Positions 54,674 to 59,177 of a DNA stretch of 59,177 nt are shown piece by piece. The notes beneath the pieces were generated by a model. It was not told the DNA's origin, ran no database searches, and saw only the letters and a program-made list of their open reading frames with translations. Source of the stretch: Xenoacremonium recifei (lineage: Eukaryota; Ascomycota; Sordariomycetes; Hypocreales; Nectriaceae). Location: NCBI GenBank assembly GCA_012184525.1, contig WOFQ01000097.1:1-59177 (forward strand), written 5' to 3'. The translations under genes and the position numbers were made by a program. The first letter of the stretch is position 1, and every line of letters begins with the position of its first letter.

Positions 54674-57104
54674 ATGTCGGCCCCTCCTCCATTCAACCCC
54701 TGCGACGTGAGCATAACCCTACCGTTTCTAGATTCTCAATTTGACGCCAATGGCCTGACGCAGGCATGCCGGCTTAGGTTAGTCATTCTGGCAACTTGGA
54801 GCAATCCTCCCTTGACAAATGCTTACGCGACGGCCCATCCGATGTGGCTGATAGACACCTCAAGTGTGAGTAGCCTCCTTTGAATGTATAGAGTATTTCC
54901 CGCCATCTACCCTGCTCATGCTCCTGAATCAGGTGATGCTCATGACACAATCTGTTCCAACTGTCTTAGGCAGGACCTTGACTGTATACGGCACTTCAAC
55001 GTGCGTTTCAAGCACGTAGTATGGGATAAAGATGCGAAGTCAGTCACCCGCAACAAACGGCCTTATCGCTCCGGATTGGAAACTTGACCTGTTTACGCTA
55101 GAGATGTACCGCCAACTAATTTTTCCTGCGTCTATAATCAGGCCAAAACCGAGAAAGGGAATCTCTGCCGTCACCTCCAGACGAAATCGCTATAATTTTG
55201 CCCGTGGGCAGACTTGGGTCCCAACAGCTGCCAATCTAACCTTTATTGACGCATCAAAAGACATAGCCGTTTTCGAAAACAGCACATCCAGAACCACCAA
55301 TGTCAACGAGAGAACTGGTAGGGATGTAGCCTCGGTTTTCCATGGGTCTTTAATCACAGAACCTACGTTCTCTACCCCGTTCTCCAACCACAATTCTCAA
55401 ACCTGTCTCCAAGCCTCTCAATCAAGTCTACCACTGCTGCCCTCTACTGGATTGGGCGTGGAGACTGGAGAGACGTCACACACACAATACACCGCTTCAC
55501 ATACGTCAACGGAGGCGCTGCAGTTCTCCCCAGCTCACAATGGCGGTAGTCAAACTGATCAAGAAAATGCGCCGCGTTCGTCTCATGAAGGACCACATGA
55601 TCTAGAATCCACTGCGAAAACAACTACAGAAGCCCATGTTGCCACAGTTTTTTCTTCGACTGAAGGACAGGGTGGTTTACTTAATGCGGGTGTGGCAGCA
55701 GTCTCTACGCAGACCATTTCTGAAGACACGCCGTCTACTGGTTTCCTCTCGCCCTCGTATACCGCTTTGAGGACAACGTTGCAATGGCCGATATGTGATC
55801 AACAAGAAGCTCAGCTATTCTGGTATTTCATCGAGAACGTAGCTACACTCTTCGATTTATGTGATAATGACAGGCATTTTGCACGAGTGGCTCCTCAGAG
55901 GGCTGCTAGTTGTCGACCTCTGTTCAACTCTATGCTCGCCGCGTCGGCAAAACGCCTGAGTCGGATCAGTGGCTTTGACAGCATGGTAGTTGACCATTAC
56001 TATCAGGCCTGTCTGAAAGCTCTCATTCCTGCCCTCTCCAGCAGCGCTGCGGTAGTTGATGAGAATCTCCTCACAGCCATTGTCATCCTCCGTTATTTCG
56101 AAGAGCTTGACGTGCCGATTTCGCATCCCGCACCCGAGTCCCATCTCGTTGGAACCAGGGTTTTCCTCGGAGCTGCTACCGCCGCCGCGCAAGGGAGTGC
56201 CATGTCAACCAGTTGCGAACTCACTGGCTTACGGCTTGCTGCGTATTGGCTAGCGCTGCGGCAGGAAATATACATGTCACTCATCCACGCTAGGCCAGTG
56301 CATCCAAACTTCGTGCTCAAGGTGTTTGGTGAGCCCGATGATAGCGGTTGCGAGTATGCCAATCGAATCATTGTACACACCGCACGATGCTTGCGATATT
56401 GCTACGGTCCCCAGGATGAGATCTTAGATACATGGGAAGAGCTGGACACCTACCGGCAACACTGGTGGGATTCTCGACCATGGTATTATCAACCGTTGTG
56501 GAAAGGCCCGACGCACAATGAACTCTTCCCCAACGAAATGTATCTCAACGATGCTGTTGTGACTGGGTTGCAGCATTACTACATGACTCGTATTCTCATG
56601 CTGGCACACGATCCAAAATTCCCACGGCTTGGACCGGGTCATGTAGCAGCAGCACGAGCCATAGCACAAGAGGTCAAGACTATAGCCTGCATTATCTGCG
56701 GTATTGCAGAGGTAAGAAAGGTCTAATCCCCAGTATTCTGAAGGTTCGCTGAGACTTCAACTTTATAGTCTAACCCCCGCACAGCTCCTGCTTATGTGTA
56801 AGCATGCCACACTCTGTTCTGCTCATTTATTCAAATACTGCAATTGAACTTTCCTAGTGAGACTCCACTAACCTAAGAGTACAGGAACGCGTGCATTGCC
56901 ATCACAATGGTTGGCGACCGGTTTACGGACCGCAGGGAACAAGAAGCTCTGTATGCCATCCTAGTCAAGACAGATCGTGAACTTGCATGGCCTACTACAT
57001 CTGCGTATGTATCTAATCCACAAATCTTTCTCAATACGGCCGTTCCGTCTCTAATGATTGGTTGCAGGCAGCGCGAATTGAGGAAGACTTGGGGATGGGT
57101 GTAG
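54674..57104 (+). CDS. Zn2Cys6 transcription factor with zinc cluster split over four exons, 639 aa
   Basis: Nuclear regulator. Exons 54674-54706, 54764-54777, 54855-54865, 54933-55038, 55142-56711, 56769-56797, 56885-57004 and 57068-57104. Introns are 57, 77, 67, 103, 57, 87 and 63 nt; CDS 1920 nt. Joining the first four exons gives CDACRLRHLKCDAHDTICSN, then CLRQDLDC: a perfect C-x2-C-x6-C-x6-C-x2-C-x6-C cluster from residue 10, followed by IRHFNVRFKHVVWDKD. The body has a Ser/Thr-rich linker and a fungal-specific regulatory domain (QLFWYFIENVATLFDL, SASAKRLSRISGF, YYQACLKALIPALSS). The C terminus is GIAE|SNPRTAPAYV|NACIAITMVGDRF and RELRKTWGWV, typical of the PF11951-like group. Exons 2 and 3 are micro-exons of 14 and 11 nt. 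It is tandem with the MFS gene and could control it. Confidence 0.88.
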
Positions 57105-57879
57105 GGTGATTGATCCCAGAGAAAGTAGAAATATAGCTCATTGAGCTTCCATACACAAGTATTCTTTCTCCAAGTACAAAAAGGAGATGGACTGCGCTTG
57201 GGCGAAAGCTGTAGACTCTTGAACGGCGTAGACATTTACATATGTTCGACCTAAAGCTCTGCTTCGATGGACAGCCTTTCTAGAGAATACCATGCGGTGG
57301 AATAAAACGGCCCACGAACGATAACGAGATTGTAGACATTGTTAACGCGATAGAGTGAGAAACACATCTGGCGAATACTAAGGCAGTGCAAAAGGAGAGG
57401 GACAGGATGGATCTCCTAAAACTTGAAGGATGTGGTCTACAGTAAGAACTCTGTCCAATTAGCTGGGTACCTGTCTGCGGTTTGCCGTCTTGATCCGGTC
57501 TAGCACAGCTGTTCCCAGTACAGTCGCGTGCGTGATGAAGGTTACCTAACTGTAAGTTAGTAGACTCCCGAACTGGATACAGGAGGCGATTCAGGATTAT
57601 GCTGTGAAGATGCGTTAAGATGTATACTATTGCGGTTTAAAGATATTGCGTGATATTAGCGTATAATAAGCATGCATATAATCACTTAACGAAAGGGATG
57701 GCTGCATCGTGTATGTAATGTCTTAATACCTTTATTGGTATTGTTCGTGTTCCATCTTTGTGAACCTGCCTAACCTTGCTGAAGACTTTCCAGTTTGCTT
57801 CCAGCGTCCAGATACAGTGAGAGAAACCAATTCATATCTAAGGACGTCCATGGAAAGCATTCTTATGCTCCGCGTTCTC
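57105..57879. other. intergenic region
   Basis: No gene is supported. Convergent 3' flanks of the Zn2Cys6 gene (+) and the truncated SDR (-). Confidence 0.4.
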
Positions 57880-58495
57880 CTATGGTGGAGGCTTGCTCTG
57901 CCATCTCCCACTCTGGACGAAGTGAGGGTCATTGGTATCCGTAGTTTTGAGATAGTCTCCCTCCCCAAAATCCTTATAGCTCTCATCCTTGGTGTATGTG
58001 TACAGCCATGGCAGCCGCCCCGGCGTCTGTGCCAGTTTTAGGTACTCTTTATCAGCGACTTGACCGTCAATATCCCGCATTACCGGGAGCCCATCCGTTG
58101 TGCGCTCATCAGCGTAGTAGAAACTTAACAGATCTTTTAGAAAACTTTCACAACGATAACAGAACTAGAAATCCAAGCAACTTACCTGAAGCCTTGGCCC
58201 GCGTAAGCGATCGAGGCAAAGCGTATCCCATATGCACAAAGAGTCTTTCCAAGTCCAAAGCAAAGCCTGTTCTTGAATTGACTATGGTTAAGGACGTTCC
58301 CTGTGAGAATGAAGGTCTTCCCCACGTTCTCAGTGGTATCAAGACAGCGGAACGCTTCAATCGCATGATACAGACTAATCAATGGTGAAGTCCCATTGAC
58401 GGCCACTGCAGTGTGTAGTTGGGCGACTTTCTCCGGCGAAAGAGAGGAAAATGGATCATTGACATCACCAAGGATGTATTGAACCGCTTTTCGAA
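57880..58495 (-). pseudogene. 5'-truncated short-chain dehydrogenase/reductase
   Basis: The C-terminal two thirds of a fungal SDR. Residual exon 58495-58186 reads VQYILGDVNDPFSSLSPEKV, then HAIEAFRCLDTTENVGKTFI and LTGNVLNH. A 62-nt intron (58185-58124, GT..AG) joins GQGF to SFYYADERTTDGLPV. The frame ends at 57880 after DFGEGDYLKTTD. The Rossmann GxxxGxG and the catalytic YxxxK half are missing. Just beyond 58495 the sequence turns abruptly into AT-rich repeat-like DNA, suggesting that an inserted element cut off the 5' part. What remains is in frame, so the loss may be fairly recent. Confidence 0.7.
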
Positions 58496-59177
58496 AAGGA
58501 ATATTAGTTTATTGTCATTCATACTTAGAAATATTAACCCTCCATTATATATAACGACTATAGGCGACTTACAGTCTATAATTCGAGAATAATTACTATC
58601 TAGTTTTAATTTCAATATAGTATTATGGCCTTCCCTATATATATTCAAGATAAGTCACTAACAGTATTTTCAGATAGAGAAGATATAAGTACTGCCTATA
58701 ATCTACCTATAAAGGTTAAAACTAATTTAATAATTATAAATATTCTAACTGCTTTAATTATTATTATAAAAATGTTTAAAATAAATTTAAAAAAAATAAT
58801 AAGTTTTTTTTAATTTAATTTTTTAATTTATATTTGATTATTATTATTTTAATAAATTTTATTTTATTTAATTAAAATATTTATTAAATTTATTTTAATA
58901 TTAAAATATATATTTATTAATATAATTTTATATAAATAATAATAAATATAAATTACTTAAATAGCTTTTTAATTTAAATTAATAATAACTTTATTATATA
59001 ATATTATATATAATATATTTATTTTCTATATTAAAGCTAATTTCTTAATTATTATTTTATATTTAACTTTTAGGGCAGTATCTATATAAATTATAAATAA
59101 TATAACTACCCGTTGGTCTCGGGTGGGTCAACCACACAGCCCAACTAAGGGCTCCGTCCCTTAGTTGGGGAAAAAAC
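58496..59177. mobile_element. extremely AT-rich, RIP-like element remnant ending in hairpins
   Basis: From about 58500, and especially 58740-59100, the sequence is almost pure A/T with TA, TTA and AAT runs and stops in every frame. The composition then switches sharply to GC-rich at 59107. A perfect 12-bp inverted repeat (CCCAACTAAGGG at 59140-59151, CCCTTAGTTGGG at 59158-59169, 6-nt loop) lies at the edge, with a smaller one (ACCCG 59108-59112 / CGGGT 59120-59124). This could be the end of a transposon. The family cannot be named and the element continues past the window. Confidence 0.45.
59140..59169. repeat. 12-bp perfect inverted repeat hairpin
   Basis: Two perfect 12-bp arms with a 6-nt loop (CTCCGT). 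It marks the GC-rich edge of the AT-rich tail. Possible element terminus. Confidence 0.75.

Noticed and set aside
1..59177. tRNA or rRNA genes
   Set aside because: No cloverleaf-like or rRNA-like segment was noticed by eye. A tRNAscan/barrnap run would be decisive.

Overview
The window looks like chromosomal DNA of a filamentous ascomycete (Pezizomycotina, most like an Aspergillus/Penicillium-type Eurotiales genome; this placement is inference). The evidence is the gene content: Zn2Cys6 regulators, a 14-helix siderophore transporter, an XlnR/AraR-like regulator, GH95, and a terpene cluster. Genes carry many 42-118 nt GT..AG introns, often with CTAAC/CTGAT-type branch sites. Gene-poor AT-rich stretches with C-to-T/G-to-A decay resemble repeat-induced point mutation (RIP). 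Most proteins are split by introns; I rebuilt them by eye from splice sites and reading-frame continuity, and exon coordinates are given per gene.

Layout. 0.7-1.6 kb: a four-exon glutathione S-transferase. 3.4-4.1 kb: a reading frame broken by one stop. 5.1-5.7 kb: degenerate repeats. 7.9-9.2 kb: an APH-fold kinase-like protein. 11.5-13.6 kb: a siderophore/iron MFS transporter. 14.4-26.0 kb: a sugar-catabolism cluster with an aldo-keto reductase, a divergent MAL-type sugar permease, an intracellular GH95 alpha-L-fucosidase/galactosidase, an XlnR/AraR-like regulator, and a decayed, RIP-like enolase-superfamily (L-fuconate-dehydratase-like) pseudogene. Octamers fitting CGGDTAAW occur in all three promoter regions of that cluster. 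26.8-33.3 kb: two membrane/secreted arylsulfotransferase-like paralogues and a dispersed repeat present as an intact-looking and a RIP-like copy. 33.5-34.1 kb: a broken Zn2Cys6 gene.

34.2-40.6 kb: a divergent pair that I consider the most unusual locus. A 743-residue nucleotidyltransferase-HAD-kinase fusion faces an 874-residue nucleotide-sugar-transporter fused to a large lumenal domain. Together they look like a complete 'activate, import into the Golgi, transfer' module for an unknown glycan modification.

42.3-49.9 kb: a terpenoid cluster with a dedicated farnesyl-diphosphate synthase, a class I terpene cyclase (intact once its six introns are resolved), a RidA-family protein, and an FAD monooxygenase fused to an eight-helix membrane domain but carrying a frameshift. 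Both divergent promoters of this cluster carry GGCAC-type pentamer repeats. 52.4-57.1 kb: a hexose-type MFS transporter and a Zn2Cys6 regulator whose zinc cluster is spread over four exons, two of only 14 and 11 nt. The window ends with a truncated SDR gene abutting an extremely AT-rich, transposon-like tail with a hairpin.
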